Position numbers and translations under genes: made by a program
In this document: positions 10,241 through 23,179 of the stretch, one piece after another
Layout of the letters: each line of letters opens with the position of its first letter
Position numbering within the stretch: the stretch's first letter is position 1
Assembly: GCF_020379485.1 (NCBI RefSeq)
Contig: NW_026016906.1
Location: forward strand, 16,043-80,042
DNA from: Brassica napus
Lineage: Eukaryota > Streptophyta > Magnoliopsida > Brassicales > Brassicaceae
Reading direction: 5' to 3'
DNA length: 64,000 bases
Notes under the pieces: model-generated
Told to the model about the DNA's origin: nothing
The model's database searches: none
What the model saw: only the letters and a program-made list of their open reading frames with translations

Positions 10241-13200
10241 ATGTCGACGGAGAAACTTCTCGCCACTAACGGCGTTAAATCCGACGGCGTCATCAGAAGA
10301 ACGGCGGCGACGGCGAATTGTCTTACCGGCGGAAGTCAGATATTCGAAGAGCTTCCGAAGGCTAAGATCGTCTCTGTCTCGAGACCAGACACGACTGATT
10401 TTAGCCCTTTGCTTCTTTCTTACACCTTGGAGCTTCAGTATAAACAGGTATACGCTTGTACTTACATGTTTCGCAATGTAGACTTGTAGTTTGCATTATT
10501 AAATTGTTATTAGGGTTTATGTTATGTATTAATTGTTAATCCTCTGTTTTGTTTTTGGTAATATGTTTTAGTTCAAGTGGACATTACAAAAGAAAGCTTC
10601 TCAAGTTCTTTACCTACACTTTGCTTTGAAGAAACGTTTGATCATTGAAGAACTCCACGACAAGCAAGAACATGTCAGTATGTTTAGGCTTTGCAGATTT
10701 TTTAACAAACAAATTCTTGAAACTTGAAAATTATTGTTTTGGATAGGTTAGAGAATGGTTGCATAGCTTGGGGATCTTTGATATGCAAGGATCAGTTGTA
10801 CAAGACGACGAAGAACCAGACGATGGTGCTCTTCCTCTGCACTACACTGAAGATAGTGTCAAGAACAGGTACATTATTACTCTGTTCTTTTTTTAGATTA
10901 ACTTGGATATCTCGGGATTATAGAAGGGTCCAGACTAATTCTCCTACGAATACATTTTCGCGTTTGTTAATTAGACGACTAACAATTGATGACCGATGTT
11001 TTGTTTAAAGTTCTGAAACATTAGATCCCTATGTTGTTCAGGAATGTTCCTTCCCGTGCAGCGTTATCAATCATCCGTCCAACGATAGGCCGATCAGAGA
11101 CAGTTGTAGACCGTGGGAGAGCCGCAATGAAGGGCTACTTGAATCTGTTTCTAGGGAACTTGGACATTGTTAACTCCAAAGAGGTTTGAGTTTTATCTCT
11201 AGCAATAAATGTGGCTGTAACTGGTAATAATATGGAATTGGTGGAGTAAAAATAAATGGAATGCTATGAATGGAATACAGAAAAATGAAATGTTCATTCT
11301 ATTCATTCATTGATCAAATTGTTATGGAATAGGTATCTTTGTATGTTATCTATTTACTTGTGAGATTGATAGAAATACTATTCTATTCCATTCATAGTAA
11401 ATGTTAAAAAATATGTGGAATTAATGAAATCAACCATTCCACATCATTTTATTCCAGTTGACTTTTCTAGGTTTTCTTTTTCTTGCGTCACACTCAATAT
11501 GTATCCACAGGTCTGCAAGTTCCTGGAAGTATCTAGACTCTCGTTTGCTAGAGAGTACGGTTCAAAGATGAAAGAAGGGTATGTCACAGTGAAACACCTG
11601 AGGGAAGTCCCCGGGTCTGATGGTGGCCGATGCTGTCTTCCTTCTCAGTGTCTAGGCTGCTTTGGTAATAGTTGGGCAAAGGTAGGTTCGGTCCAATGAA
11701 ACATTCGCATTAGTCTCTAAATTTTTAGAGATTTTTTACATAGACATATGTCTTCAAATTATGAAAAAAGTTTTTTTTTTAACACTTCTTGAGAAATGTT
11801 TATAGTCCCCAAAATCTTAGATTCGGCTCTGGTTCGGACATGGTTTGTGTAAAGTATCTGAACTTTTCTTTCTTGGAGAAATGACTTCTAATATATTTAG
11901 AATGTTTTACAGGTTTGGGCGGTTCTAAAACCTGGCTTCTTGGCATTACTTGAAGATCCGTTCAGTGGAAAACTTCTAGATATAATGGTGTTCGACTCAT
12001 TAGGTTTCCAAGGTACAAAAGAGTCACCCGAGCAACCGCGTTTGGCTGAACAGGTGAAGGAACGCAACCCGTTGCGTTTTGGCTTTAAGGTTACAAGTGG
12101 TGACAGAACCGTGAGGCTGAGAACTACAAGCTGCAGGAAAGTCAAAGAGTGGGTTAAGGCCGTGGACGAGGCTGGTTCCTACAATCCACATAGGTTTGGT
12201 TCGTTTGCGCCGCCTAGAGGGTTGACATCAGATGGAAGCCAAGCTCAGTGGTTCGTGGATGGCCACACTGCGTTTGAAGCGATTGCTTTTGCAATCCAAA
12301 ACGCTACATCAGAGGTAACCACTGATTAAGAATCCAACCACATGATTATATATAGAGTTTGAGTAAAGTCTAAATATAAACTTCATCTGTAGATATTTAT
12401 CACGGGTTGGTGGTTATGCCCGGAGCTATATCTCAAACGCCCGTTTCAAGATCATCCGTCTTTGCGGCTAGATGCCTTGCTGGAGACGAAAGCAAAACAG
12501 GGCGTTAAGGTAATGCTTTAACAATATTACATATCTGGTTTTTTATAAACTCTAACATAGAACAATTTAAACTTTGTTGCAGATTTATATTCTTATGTAT
12601 AAAGAAGTTCAAATCGCGCTGAAAATCAATAGCATGTACAGCAAGAAAAGGCTTCAAAACATTCACAAGAACGTGAAAGTTCTTCGTTATCCAGACCATC
12701 TGTCCACTGGAATTTACCTCTGGTAACAGTAATAACCAAAACCCTCAGATTGTTGTAACTTCTTAGCTACGCAACTAATTAAAGTTGAATTTTTATGGCT
12801 TTTTTCAGGTCCCACCATGACAAGATAGTGATTGTAGATTACCAAGTCTGCTTCATTGGAGGGTTAGATCTCTGTTTCGGCCGGTACGATACAGCTGAAC
12901 ACAAAGTTGGAGATTGCCCTCCTCATATATGGCCAGGAAAAGATTATTATAACCCTAGGTAACTTTCCTGAACCTTATTTAACAAAAGGAATCATGTTTC
13001 TGACAAATTGTTATATGTATTGCCAGAGAGTCTGAACCAAACTCATGGGAAGAAACGATGAAAGACGAGCTAGACCGTAGAAAATACCCTAGAATGCCGT
13101 GGCATGAGGTTCACTGTGCTCTCTGGGGACCGCCTTGTCGCGATGTGGCTAGACATTTCGTCCAGAGGTGGAACCACTCTAAGGTAAATGCACGGTTCTA

Positions 13201-15568
13201 AAAATCGGTCAATGTGCCCATCTAGGCGGAAACTCGATCCTACCCAAAACGATTTTTAAAATAAATCCGATAAGTAGTATACATGAGCTCGTAGTTAATG
13301 ATTAAAGATTTCTTGAACATTGTGTAAATGTATTGTAGAGATATCATTTTTTCAGCAGTTGTGTTTTGTTTTATAAGGTTTTGATTATGTTTTGTTTTTT
13401 TTTTTGTTTTGATTAGAGAAACAAGGCACCTAATGAACAGACGATTCCATTGCTGATGCCTCATCACCACATGGTTCTTCCTCACTACTTGGGAACTAGA
13501 GAGATCGATATTATCTCAACAGCTAAACCAGAGGAAGACCCTAACAAACCTGTTGTTCTATCCAGACAAGACTCATTCTCATCTGCCTCACCTCCTCAAG
13601 ACATTCCTTTGCTTCTCCCACAAGAAACCGATGCGGATTTCGCCACTATAGGAGATATTAAGTTTGAAAGAGGTTCAAGACAAGCCCTCGATGGTCGAGA
13701 TGAATATCCTGGAGAAACTTCAGAGGAAAGCGATAGGGATGAGACTGTGAACGAGTGGTGGTGGCAGATAGGGAAGCAAAGTGATTGCAAGTGTCAGATC
13801 ATCAGAAGTGTTAGCCAATGGTCAGCTGGTACTAACCAACCTGAAGATAGCATTCATCAAGCATACTGTTCACTCATCGAAAACGCTGAACATTTTATCT
13901 ACATAGAGGTATGTAATATGAACTCATCATTCAAATATTTTAATATTAAATTTCTTAATCTTCAGATTGAACTAATCTTCTGGTTTAACAGAACCAATTC
14001 TTCATCTCTGGGCTAGAGAAAGATGACACGATCCTGAACCGCGTTTCTGAAGCCTTATACAGACGCATTCTGAAGGCTCATGAGGAGAACAAGTGCTTCC
14101 GTGTCGTGATCGTTATACCGCTCCTCCCTGGATTTCAGGTACAGTATGGTTCTTCGTATCACATTCACATATACTCCCTCAATTTTAAATTGATCCATGT
14201 TTTTTAAAAGATGGAGTACATTTTAATGCATTTTTATTAGAGAATAATGGTAAATTAATTGTAAACTCGAAAAAAAAAAATTGGATTGATTGAATTTTTA
14301 TTGGCTAAAATTGTGAGAAACAGTTAATTCCAAAAAAAATAATTTATTTAAAATGAAAATTTATTATATTTTTTTAGTATGGGTAAAAACTTCAAATCAT
14401 ACAGTTTTGAAAAGGAGGGAGTTCTTAACCGAATAAAAGCACTATATATATCATTCTCTATCTTTTTTTTTGTAACTTATCATTAAACAGGGAGGCATTG
14501 ATGAGTTTGGAGCAGCTACGGTTCGAGCACTGATGCATTGGCAATACCGTTCGATCTCCAGAGACAGAACTTCGATTCTATACAACCTTAAAGCTTTGCT
14601 TGGTCCCAAGACGCAAGACTACATCTCCTTCTATGGTCTGAGGTCGTACGGACGGTTGTTCGAGGACGGTCCTATTGCCACTAGCCAGATTTACGTGCAT
14701 AGCAAGCTACTGATTGTTGATGACCGGATTGCTGTGATTGGTTCTTCTAATATTAACGATAGGAGCTTACTAGGGTCACGAGATTCTGAGGTACTTCCAC
14801 AACTCTCAGTTTGATTCTTTGTTTAACAAACAAAAAAAAGGTTTTGCAATCATTTTGAAATAATAATGTTTTTCAGATAGGAGTTGTGATTGAAGACAAA
14901 GAGTTCGTTGAATCTTCGATGAATGGAGTGAAGTGGATGGCGGGGAAGTTCTCGTATAGTCTCAGATGTTCACTTTGGTCGGAGCATCTTGGTCTTCAAC
15001 CCGGAAAGGTAATTCGGACTTTTTAGTATTTCCACTCATTAACTTAATAGTAATTGTTTTGTTTAACTTATTAATATTTTCTAAGATATTAAATCTTATT
15101 TTGATGTTCAGGTGAAAATGATTGAAGATCCAATAAAAGATGCAACATACCAAGACTTGTGGATGGCCACGGCTAAGAGGAACACTGACATCTACGACAA
15201 AGTCTTCTCTTGCATACCTAATGAAAATATACGTTCAAAGTTCGTACTTCTTACCTTCTATGAGCTTTAATATCTACAGAGAGATAATAGAAATGTATGC
15301 TTATATGATTTTGATTTATCCTCCTTATCACAGAGCTGCATTGAGACACAATGTGGCTCTTTGTAAAGACAAGTTAGGTCATACGACGATCGACCTTGGC
15401 ATTGCACCTGAAAAGCTAAAACCGTGCGACAGCGACTCGTGGGAGATGCTGAAGGAAACAAGAGGGCACCTCGTATGTTTCCCATTACATTTCATGTGTA
15501 ATGAAGAAGATCTCAGGCCGGGTTTCGTAGAAACTGAGTTCTACACTGCTCCTCAAGTCTTCCACTAA
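10241..15568 (+). CDS. PLDZ2: Phospholipase D zeta 2 (PX-PH type)
   Basis: The enzyme hydrolyses phosphatidylcholine to phosphatidic acid and supports lipid recycling under phosphate limitation. Sixteen coding exons keep frame: 10241-10447, 10572-10673, 10747-10868, 11042-11183, 11511-11681, 11913-12314, 12393-12509, 12583-12722, 12809-12958, 13027-13183, 13417-13908, 13992-14138, 14491-14790, 14877-15008, 15112-15239 and 15334-15568, giving 1047 residues. A PX domain lies at about 45-190, a PH domain at 220-345 and two catalytic HKD motifs, HDKIVIVD (471-478) and HSKLLIVD (853-860). There is no C2 domain, which separates zeta-type PLDs from the others. The last donor, AAA|GTTCGT, is weak but keeps frame. 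Introns carry MITEs. It matches Arabidopsis PLDZ2 (At3g05630) over its full length and looks intact. Confidence 0.96.
11225..11460. repeat. GAATGGAAT-type repeat in PLDZ2 intron 4
   Basis: The intron holds scattered inverted copies of GGAATG/CATTCC and TGGAGTAAAA/TTTTATTCC, suggesting a degenerate MITE. No clear terminal duplication is visible. Confidence 0.35.
14174..14421. mobile_element. Stowaway-like MITE in PLDZ2 intron 12
   Basis: The left end reads CTCCCTCAATTTTAAATTGATCC after a TA, and the right end reads GGAGGGAG. CTCCCTCC-type inverted ends with a TA target are the hallmark of Stowaway (Tc1/mariner) MITEs. The right-hand TA is not preserved. Confidence 0.65.
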
Positions 15569-15849
15569 TCACTATTTATTGGACATGCCTCTTTATCCTG
15601 ATTGGGTTAATAGGAGACTAATCCGGTTACTGAAAACTATATTAGATGGCTAAAAAGTCTCACACGTTTTCATATGTATAGAGAAGTTAGTTATATAGAT
15701 ACACAGGTAATGAGATCATTTCTTTTGATTGTTTCTTAGGTTTGAGAAGGTGTGTATGTTATATAGAAGAATAAAAAACTTATTTGTGTGACTATCTATC
15801 TTTAAGCTGTACAATACATCTTTATCTGTTTCAGTTTAGTTGTCTTGTA

Positions 15850-16065
15850 GAGTTAAATTTTTGTTCAAAATAAGTATCGTTTTATAATTTTATTACAAAA
15901 TTTATTGATTTTATATTTTAATCTATTTTTTATTAGTTAAAATGTGGTTAGCTGTATTGGCAATGATGTTTTTATTTAGTAAATATGTGAAATTAAATAT
16001 TTTCTTAATATGTGTATGCCTAAGTTCAAAATGACAACTAAATGAAACGGAGGGAAGGGAGTAAC
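15850..16065. mobile_element. Possible degenerate Stowaway copy
   Basis: The right end reads ATGAAACGGAGGGAAGGGAGTA, a Stowaway-type terminus. The left end, near 15860, is only weakly complementary. It lies in the convergent spacer between PLDZ2 and the PP2C gene, which is otherwise gene-free. Confidence 0.4.
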
Positions 16066-16207
16066 TTATTTTTACGAGTTTCAGTGCGATCTTGTGAAAG
16101 TCTATTTACATGACAACAACATTTTCTAGGTCCCAAAACCATTACCTACTTACAGGTTGTGGCAGGGTTAATAACTTAACATGTTGCGTTAGAGATGATG
16201 ACAATGA

Positions 16208-18197
16208 CTAAGAATGGAAGAAGAGGCAAACGGCTGAGATATCATCCATTGCTATTCCACGTCTCTTCTTATTCCACGCCTTAACTGCTTGCTCCACCAG
16301 CCGCTTAGCCGCCTTTGGCCGCTCTGCGGTTGAGGAAACAATGTCTATAGCCTCTTCATTTGATATCACATCCCATACCTAAAAGATTAAATGACTTAAA
16401 TCATTAATAAGCAAACAAAATTTATAATATCTCATTTTTTGAGCTTACCCCATCAGTGGCCAATATTACAAACTGGTCTCTAGTGGAGATATGTCTTTGA
16501 GTCACTTCAGGAACTGAGACCAATCCGTACTCTTTAATACAATAGTCTCCGAATGCTCTCGACATTGCCAGCCCTGGAGATTCCTCTTCTGGTTGCCACA
16601 CTCGGTGGACCCCTGGCTCGTCTTCAAGGCAGAATACTCGCCCGTTGCATCCGATTATACGTTCCTCCTCCTCTGTTTTCATAAAAAAATATAAATGAAA
16701 ATGTAAAGATTCAGTAAAACCACTGAGATTTACATGTTCTGTTTAGGTCTAGTGGTAGAATGTATATAGAACTAACGTGGTATGTTTGGTTTGAAATCGA
16801 CTGTGAGCTGAACTGCGGTTAGACTTCCTTCTTCTGATACCGTGGCCAGTACGGCACGTGAATCTCCAACATTTGCTACGTAAATAACTTCACCCTGTAG
16901 CAACAAACCATTTAAGAACATTCATTACCGAACATGCAACTGTTTTTTTACAATATTTTATAATCTTGATGGTCTCTTTACCTGTCTCACAACGGTTAGA
17001 GCGGTTGTACCGCTATTGAAAGTATCGATCTTTCGGTGATGCTGAAGCTCTTGATCGACATCTGCACATGTTTTGAGGTACAAGTGTTTCCAGATGGCGA
17101 ACCGCTGGTCCGTTTCGGGTTCTACTAATGTAGTCTGAGATAGAGTCTCTTGCCAGTTGCAGAGCAGAGATATAGGCATTGAGTTTCTGACTTGTTTGGA
17201 CACGAAATGACCCCAGGGACCGTGTCCATCGAATATCCCACAGAAGATCATCTCTTCTTGACATCCAAATCCCTGTTTTTAAGATTCAAAAAATGCTAAA
17301 TACATTATGAACAAATATACATGAATAAAACATTTGAAGACAACACAGCTGGAAAGGGCTAGAAACAAACGTAAACGCTAAAAATCTTGTATACGTAACA
17401 ACATTTTTTGGTTAGTAACATTTAGGGAACCTTGCATAGTGAGCCAGTCTTGAGTATGACTCTAGCTTCTGTTTAGATGCTTCATCTTAAGGAAAACCAT
17501 AACAACCCTAGAGACAAAACATGCAGTCTAAACAACTTAGGGACAAACCTAAACGCAGATAATCTTGTGAAACTTTGTACTGGTGATAAACCCTAGGCAC
17601 GGAGGAGTATTCAAAAACAATCTTGACGCAAAAGCACACAAAGAGCAAGTTATCCCTAGATACAGAGGAGTAAGTTAACATCTTTGGCAGGGCCGATCTG
17701 ATATTTTAAGGCTTCTAAATATTTACTAAAGATTTTAATTAATTTTTTTTATAATTTATGTGTCTATTTCTACTATTATAATCTCTCAAAATTTTGGGGA
17801 TGAAGATCAATGTTTCACCATGAATAATTCAGCATTAATATTATTTGGATATCAATATGCTTAAATATACAAAAAAATGACCACAAAATCGCGCTAAGTA
17901 AACGCCAAAGACTGAGAAACCTAAATAATTCAGCATTGATAGGTAATAATGTACCTCCCAGACGATAGCACAGTCCTGATTGACACCTTTCTCACCGCGT
18001 CTGGAGAAAACAGAGGCTAAGTTATTGGATCCATCTGCATTAACACAACCAGAGGACTTCAGAATCATCGCCTTCTTCTTGGCCTCTCTCGCCATTTCAT
18101 CTGCGGCTTCCTTCGCGTTGCTTTTACCATTGTTATTGTCTTTCTTGTTCGAGAACGATCTAGCTAAGCTGTTGAACATGGAAGAGAAATGCCCCAT
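16208..18197 (-). CDS. EGR1: Protein phosphatase 2C, clade E growth-regulating (EGR1-like)
   Basis: This is a metal-dependent Ser/Thr phosphatase. Five exons (18197-17955, 17272-16982, 16894-16777, 16672-16449, 16378-16208) give 348 residues. Visible PP2C motifs are RRGEKGVNQD (~66-75), DGHGPWGH (~96-103), VGDSRA (~187-192), GLAMSRAFGDYCIK, ATDGVWDV and DDISAVCLFF, so all metal-binding Asp positions are present. The N-terminus MGHFSSMF fits an N-myristoylation signal, consistent with the plasma-membrane location reported for EGR phosphatases. In Arabidopsis these restrain growth under water deficit; that role is carried over by homology with At3g05640. Intron 1 (682 bp) contains a hAT-like fragment. 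The gene looks intact. Confidence 0.94.
17688..17812. repeat. hAT-like MITE fragment in PP2C intron 1
   Basis: The stretch begins GGCAGGGCCGATCTGATATTTTAAGGC, resembling the CAGGGCCGTCT terminus of the element at 40295-40549. The other end is not recognisable. Confidence 0.35.
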
Positions 18198-19971
18198 TTT
18201 GCCTAGAAGGTGAAACTACCATATGATCTTGAAACCTGTGGGTGGTATGGTATATACATAGAGGTTCAGATAGTTGCATTAAATCAAAGAGCAAGAGGGA
18301 GTTAAAATAGTGTTAAAAGTACTAAGCTTTGCTTTTGAGATTCTTTTTCCCGGGGAAAAACAGGGGATACAAGATAGTATGTGGACTTTTAAAACAGTTA
18401 AAAGACAAGAGATGGTAATAGAATATTCATGTCTGACATGGAATTCCACTGAGACAATCACACAAGTTCTAAGTTTCTCTAGAACGATAAAACTTAGATA
18501 AAAGAAAATGGATTTCTTCATAAAGAAATATATGAGAAATGTGATCAGACTTGAAGCCAAATCGAGTTTTATCTTATAAGAAAAACATATCCTGTAGCTT
18601 ATTAACACACATAAACCAAGTTGCAAGATTGGGATTTTCTCTTTTTTTTTTTTTTTACTTTTCCAGGAAAATAAGCAATAAAACCTTCACATCTTAAAAG
18701 CACTTTGTCTTTATTATTCTCTTTGCCCATTTTACTATTTTTGTGAAACAAGATTGCTGCCAAACCCACTGGTTTTGCTCCCTTTGCTTGTATTTAATAA
18801 TTAGCCTTCCAAATTAGTAAAAGTAAATATTTAAATTTGAGAGACAATTAAGGAGGAAGAAAATAATCGGTTCCTTAAAGAGTTACATCAGCTCTTCATA
18901 AAGTAATTAAAGGGACTTCTGAAGAGAAAAACAAATCAGAAATATTCGTTTATCTCCTCATGTATTCAAGATTCAGAGACCAGAATATATCCAGAATGTG
19001 ATTAGAACGAAGTGCATAGTATATAATCAAACTGTACGAAAAAAATCAAAACAAGTTCAGAATGCATGATGGAAATGAGAAGAGAGAGAGAGAGAGATGA
19101 GGAGGAGGAGGAGGAGGAACTGACGTATTACACACGGGGGAGATGATGGAAGCTCGGAGAAAGTGACACAATATAACCGGAGAGAAACCTAATAATGCAG
19201 AGAGAGAGAGAGAGGAAGAGTCACGAATCAGAAATCACCAGAGTCCATTTATTAATGATGTAAAAAAGTTTAGATATCCCTTTAATTTATTTCTTGGGGG
19301 CACTCTATTCCCCTCTGATTTTTCTTGTGGCAACAAGATAAAGGCAGAGACGTAGCAAGCTATCGTCTTTTGTCTGTATATTATAACTCTTTTTTTATAA
19401 ATTGTAATTTCTTATTGAAACTTTTATACTATAAAACATCCTCTATTTATCTGATCGAAATTCTATAAATGGCAAAATTATCTGGCAAATTCTGAAATAT
19501 TTTATTCGTTTTTCATCACATAAATTGTGTTCAGTAAAAATGGATTCCAACTATAAAATAAAATACTATGTGTGTATTAATAAATGATGTTTTAGAAGAA
19601 ACTGATGTATTAATTTAAATAATGTTCCTCGATTTCTATAATTTGTTAGACCACCTATTATACTATTTTGTTATTGGCTTAATTGTGATTATATAAATAA
19701 TAAATGATGTTTAAGTGTTGAAAATACTTTTTTTCCGTCTAAAACTTCTGTTACTTAATATAGTTTATTAAAGACAAGAACATCAAAATTGATAGGATAC
19801 ATGATTGCATCAAGAAAATAAAAATAAAAAAACTCTTGAGAAACACATTTAAACCATTATAGAATATGATCTGACATATACAAATTTTTTTAAAAGCAAT
19901 AATGAAGTCCATACTGAAGTTATGTTGAATTTTGTCAGTATATTAACACCAATATATGCAAAAAATAAACA
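18198..19971. other. PP2C upstream region with GA-rich microsatellites
   Basis: (GA)n and (GGA)n runs lie at about 19079-19118 and again at 19200-19215. On the minus strand these are CT-rich tracts about 0.9-1.0 kb before the PP2C ATG, so they may be part of a 5' leader exon with a leader intron. The rest is AT-rich with no gene. Confidence 0.45.
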
Positions 19972-20300
19972 TCTATTCTATTAAAAGAGAAGCAGTCTTG
20001 AAAAATCTACTTATACAAGGTTGTTTGGACTATTTCATAAGAATTAATAATTTCATGGTCCTACTTAAATTTCTCCTAACAATATATTTTCATATATTTC
20101 TCTGATTTTCTTTAGATATTATAAGTGTGTCACTCCTATATTTATGGTAACTACTATATTACATTCTATAAATCTCACCCCTTGATTATAAATTTATCCA
20201 TTTAGTTATTGATATCCCATATACGATTTACTAACCAACATTTTTTGATGCAATAATATATAAACTCGTAGGTCCATAGACTAATCTATTATGTATGTGA

Positions 20301-20302
<2 letters not shown>

Positions 20303-20362
<60 letters not shown>
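20303..20362. repeat. (TA)n microsatellite
   Basis: About 30 uninterrupted TA units occur inside the Helitron. Length polymorphism is likely. Confidence 0.9.
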
Positions 20363-20370
<8 letters not shown>

Positions 20371-20847
20371 ATGTTTATTTTAGTTCTTAAATTTATATAT
20401 ATATATAAAACGAATGGTATGGTGCATATCACCATTAAATAATACATGCTATTTGAATAAAAATAGTCTGGTAAGTAATACATGTATTTTAAAAAAATGA
20501 GTTAATGAAGTATGATAAATAATTATCACAAAATCATGTTTTACTATAGAACCGATCAAACTTAGTAGTATATTATATTATTTTCAGTTCATAAAAACGA
20601 TATTAACATATAAGTACTGAACAAATTTGAAAAAAATGCATATGAAGTTAGTTAAAAATTATCTTCGGGCCAACTTATTTAATTGAGTTTTTACTATAAT
20701 TCAGATACAACCACTTAAACTATATTATGAAAAATTAAAAAATACAAATAATTTTGAAAATATAGCTCCATATTCTCTCTCTTTGTTTTTATAAAAAAAA
20801 TAAGTTGACTTGATTTTTACTTATGAAGCACAATTACTAAAATCCAA

Positions 20848-20892
20848 AATAATGATTAGTATTTTTTTTTGGCAACAAATAATGTTTAGTAT
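20848..20892 (-). mobile_element. Near-tail-only retroposon insertion inside the Helitron
   Basis: AATAATGATTAGTAT (20848-20862) and AATAATGTTTAGTAT (20878-20892) differ at one base. They flank T8 GGCAACA, which on the minus strand is TGTTGCC plus poly-A. Confidence 0.55.
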
Positions 20893-21709
20893 AAAAGATG
20901 CTCAAATACAAGTCCACTTCTGTAATTCAATTTAAATAACAAAACAAATTTACAAATATAATTAGGTCCAGAATTAATATTTATATTATTTGAGTTTCAA
21001 GCTTGCAGGTTTCCGCGGGTTATTCAATCATATATTATATACTAAACACATTGAGATTGGTATAAACTCTTCACTAGGTTTGGAATACCTAAGTTAAACA
21101 AGATTTTTCTCTTTCGAAAAAGTATCAACCCCGTGCTTCAAAGCTTGATTCAAAAGTTTGAATTGAGTTTTGAAAAAATATCATCCAATTTATATGAGAT
21201 TTTATCGGGTCAACCAATATTGAATAGCAGGTTAATGATAGTTTTTACGTTTTTACCGACTTTTATCAGATTTTTATATATAAGGTTTTAACAAAATTCA
21301 GACCAGATTTATATGAATCACCTGATTTACTTCTGAGACTGTAGGTTTGGTTCGGGTATGAAAACACTGCTAAAACTATTAAATTTTTTACAATATATAT
21401 ACTATTAGATTAGCCCAAAATTTGCCAAATAAATTTTTTGTCTCATCAACTCAACAAATATAATTCTTAAAAATACACACAAAATGTAACGATGATGTTG
21501 TAACATAAAAATACACATATAAAATCTAAAATAAACTATTTGATAAATTATATAATTTTAAACTAAAATTCTTTTATTTTTTCGATATAATAACACTTTA
21601 TAATTTAATAATATACTTCAGAACATCAAAACCAAAATAATAATTCATATCAAACAATATTCTTAATCGGAAAAAAACTCGCGCTTTTGAAGCGCGGGTT
21701 AAAATCTAG

Positions 21710-22764
21710 TTTCATATTATAAAATAGAGAGAGACAAAGATTATAAGATATCAAACATTATTAATATAGTTGGAAAATTGTTACTAAAAATAATAGTCTT
21801 CAATTTTACTAGACTGTTTTAATTGATCACTTATTTCCATTTCAGTATATAAAAACTCTTCTACAATAAATGCACCGCCGATCATACTATAACCAAAACA
21901 AAACTATTTCCCAAACAAGTATATTTGTGTGTAATCTTGAGCAAGTTAGCTGATTCTGTTGAATCTAAAAGAAAATTGGAGAACCAAGAAGTGGATCATA
22001 CCATATACTAAAACTCGAAACATCTTGGTTAAAAAGGATAATCAACAAATTGTGTGTGAAAGAAAAAAGCTTAAAATAATGTTTTATGTTCGTGTGAAAT
22101 TTGTGTTTGGTACAAGTAACGGTGGAAGAAACTAAATTATTAGCTTTGAACAAAAGTTTTCAGTCGTCAAAAAAACAACAACAAAAGTATTCAACAACAA
22201 TACTACCGTAATTGGTTTGTTAAGTTACATCGAGTTTTTGTTCCTAACGTTAGGGCGCTATGATTTGAACATCTAAATATAGCTTATCGTGGGGTATATA
22301 CTGTGATATTGAATCTGTGTTAGTTTAGGATGACTAGCTTTAGTTAGTTTTGTAGACATCAATTATCAAATAGCCTGCATTTCACGTTAGTGATCAGTAA
22401 ATCACGATCGTCAATCTATATAATTTTAATTAAACTTTCTTTAAGCTCACTGTTGGTTCTGCTGTCGCTATGCTTTGCTCGAGCAGCCAACACGTCGTCA
22501 TGGGTTATAAAAGCTCAATTATGCTAAAAAATTGTTTCCGTAATGGGTAAAAAGCAGCTTAAAAAGAATTGGCGTTTTGTCGTTTTGAGTCTTGACGCAT
22601 GCAAACTTAATAAAGCCCCGTCGATCGTATAACCATACACGTTTAACATAAATCAAAGATTCTAGAGTATGTAGAAAAGAAACGTTACAGGGTTAATTTT
22701 TTCATGAAATTTATTCAAATGGTCCACGTTTGTACCTACCTCGAACCTATACAAACCATAAATG
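21710..22764. other. AT-rich spacer
   Basis: No gene, RNA or structured repeat was recognised between the Helitron and the LINE fragment. Confidence 0.4.
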
Positions 22765-23179
22765 AAACTAAATTCCGATGATTGGAATGAACTCTTATCT
22801 TGGATTAAACGCTCATCACCCAGAGCCCCTTCGCTGCTTAGGAAGATTGTAGCCCAAGCTACCGTATACCATATATGGCGGCAACGAAATGATACGCTCT
22901 ACAACCAGTCTTTCAACCCTGCAAGTGTTGTTTTCAGAATGATAGACCATGAAATAAAACTCATAATTTTGGGAAGAAGGGGCAATAGGAACTTCAAATT
23001 CCTTCTGTCCAAATGGTTGAGCTGAGTATCATTTGTTTACCTTGATCGGTTGTAGTAATGTTTAAATGTTTTATTTTTTTGCCTATGAAACATTTCCCTT
23101 AGAACTTTCATTTTGTAAGTTTCTTTTTTTATTTTTAATGATATTAACAGTTTAGCAAAAAAAAAAAACTAAATTCCGA
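22765..23179 (+). mobile_element. 5'-truncated LINE 3' end
   Basis: AAACTAAATTCCGA lies at 22765-22778 and 23166-23179 as a target-site duplication. Between them an ORF ending at 23025 reads LLSWIKRSSPRAPSLLRKIV and then VYHIWRQRNDTLYNQSF, the conserved C-terminal tail of plant L1-type reverse transcriptase polyproteins. A short 3' UTR ends in TTTAGC plus poly-A. Only the last ~390 bp inserted. The ORF's apparent ATG (22763) is host DNA. Confidence 0.85.

Larger units (their letters stand above)
19972..21709 (+). mobile_element. Non-autonomous Helitron
   Basis: The left end is A|TCTATTCTATTAAAAGAG (host A at 19971). The right end is CTAG (21706-21709) followed by host T, preceded by a GC-rich hairpin, CGCGCTTTTGAAGCGCG, ending about 13 bases before the terminus. 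The TC start, CTRR end, subterminal hairpin, A-T insertion site and lack of duplication define a Helitron. At 1.74 kb it has no Rep/helicase ORF. It contains a (TA)n run at about 20303-20362 and a nested near-tail-only insertion at 20848-20892. Confidence 0.85.

Noticed and set aside
11940..12329. Stand-alone 129-codon ORF
   Set aside because: It is exon 6 of PLDZ2 read past its splice donor.
16742..16800. tRNA-Gly-like GGTCTAGTGGTAGAATG with a GGTTTGAAATC stretch downstream
   Set aside because: The box B-like part is coding sequence of a PP2C exon and does not match the consensus; no acceptor stem can be formed.
22763..23025. ORF beginning MKLNSDDWNELL as a host gene
   Set aside because: The start lies in the target-site duplication and the rest is the LINE reverse transcriptase tail.
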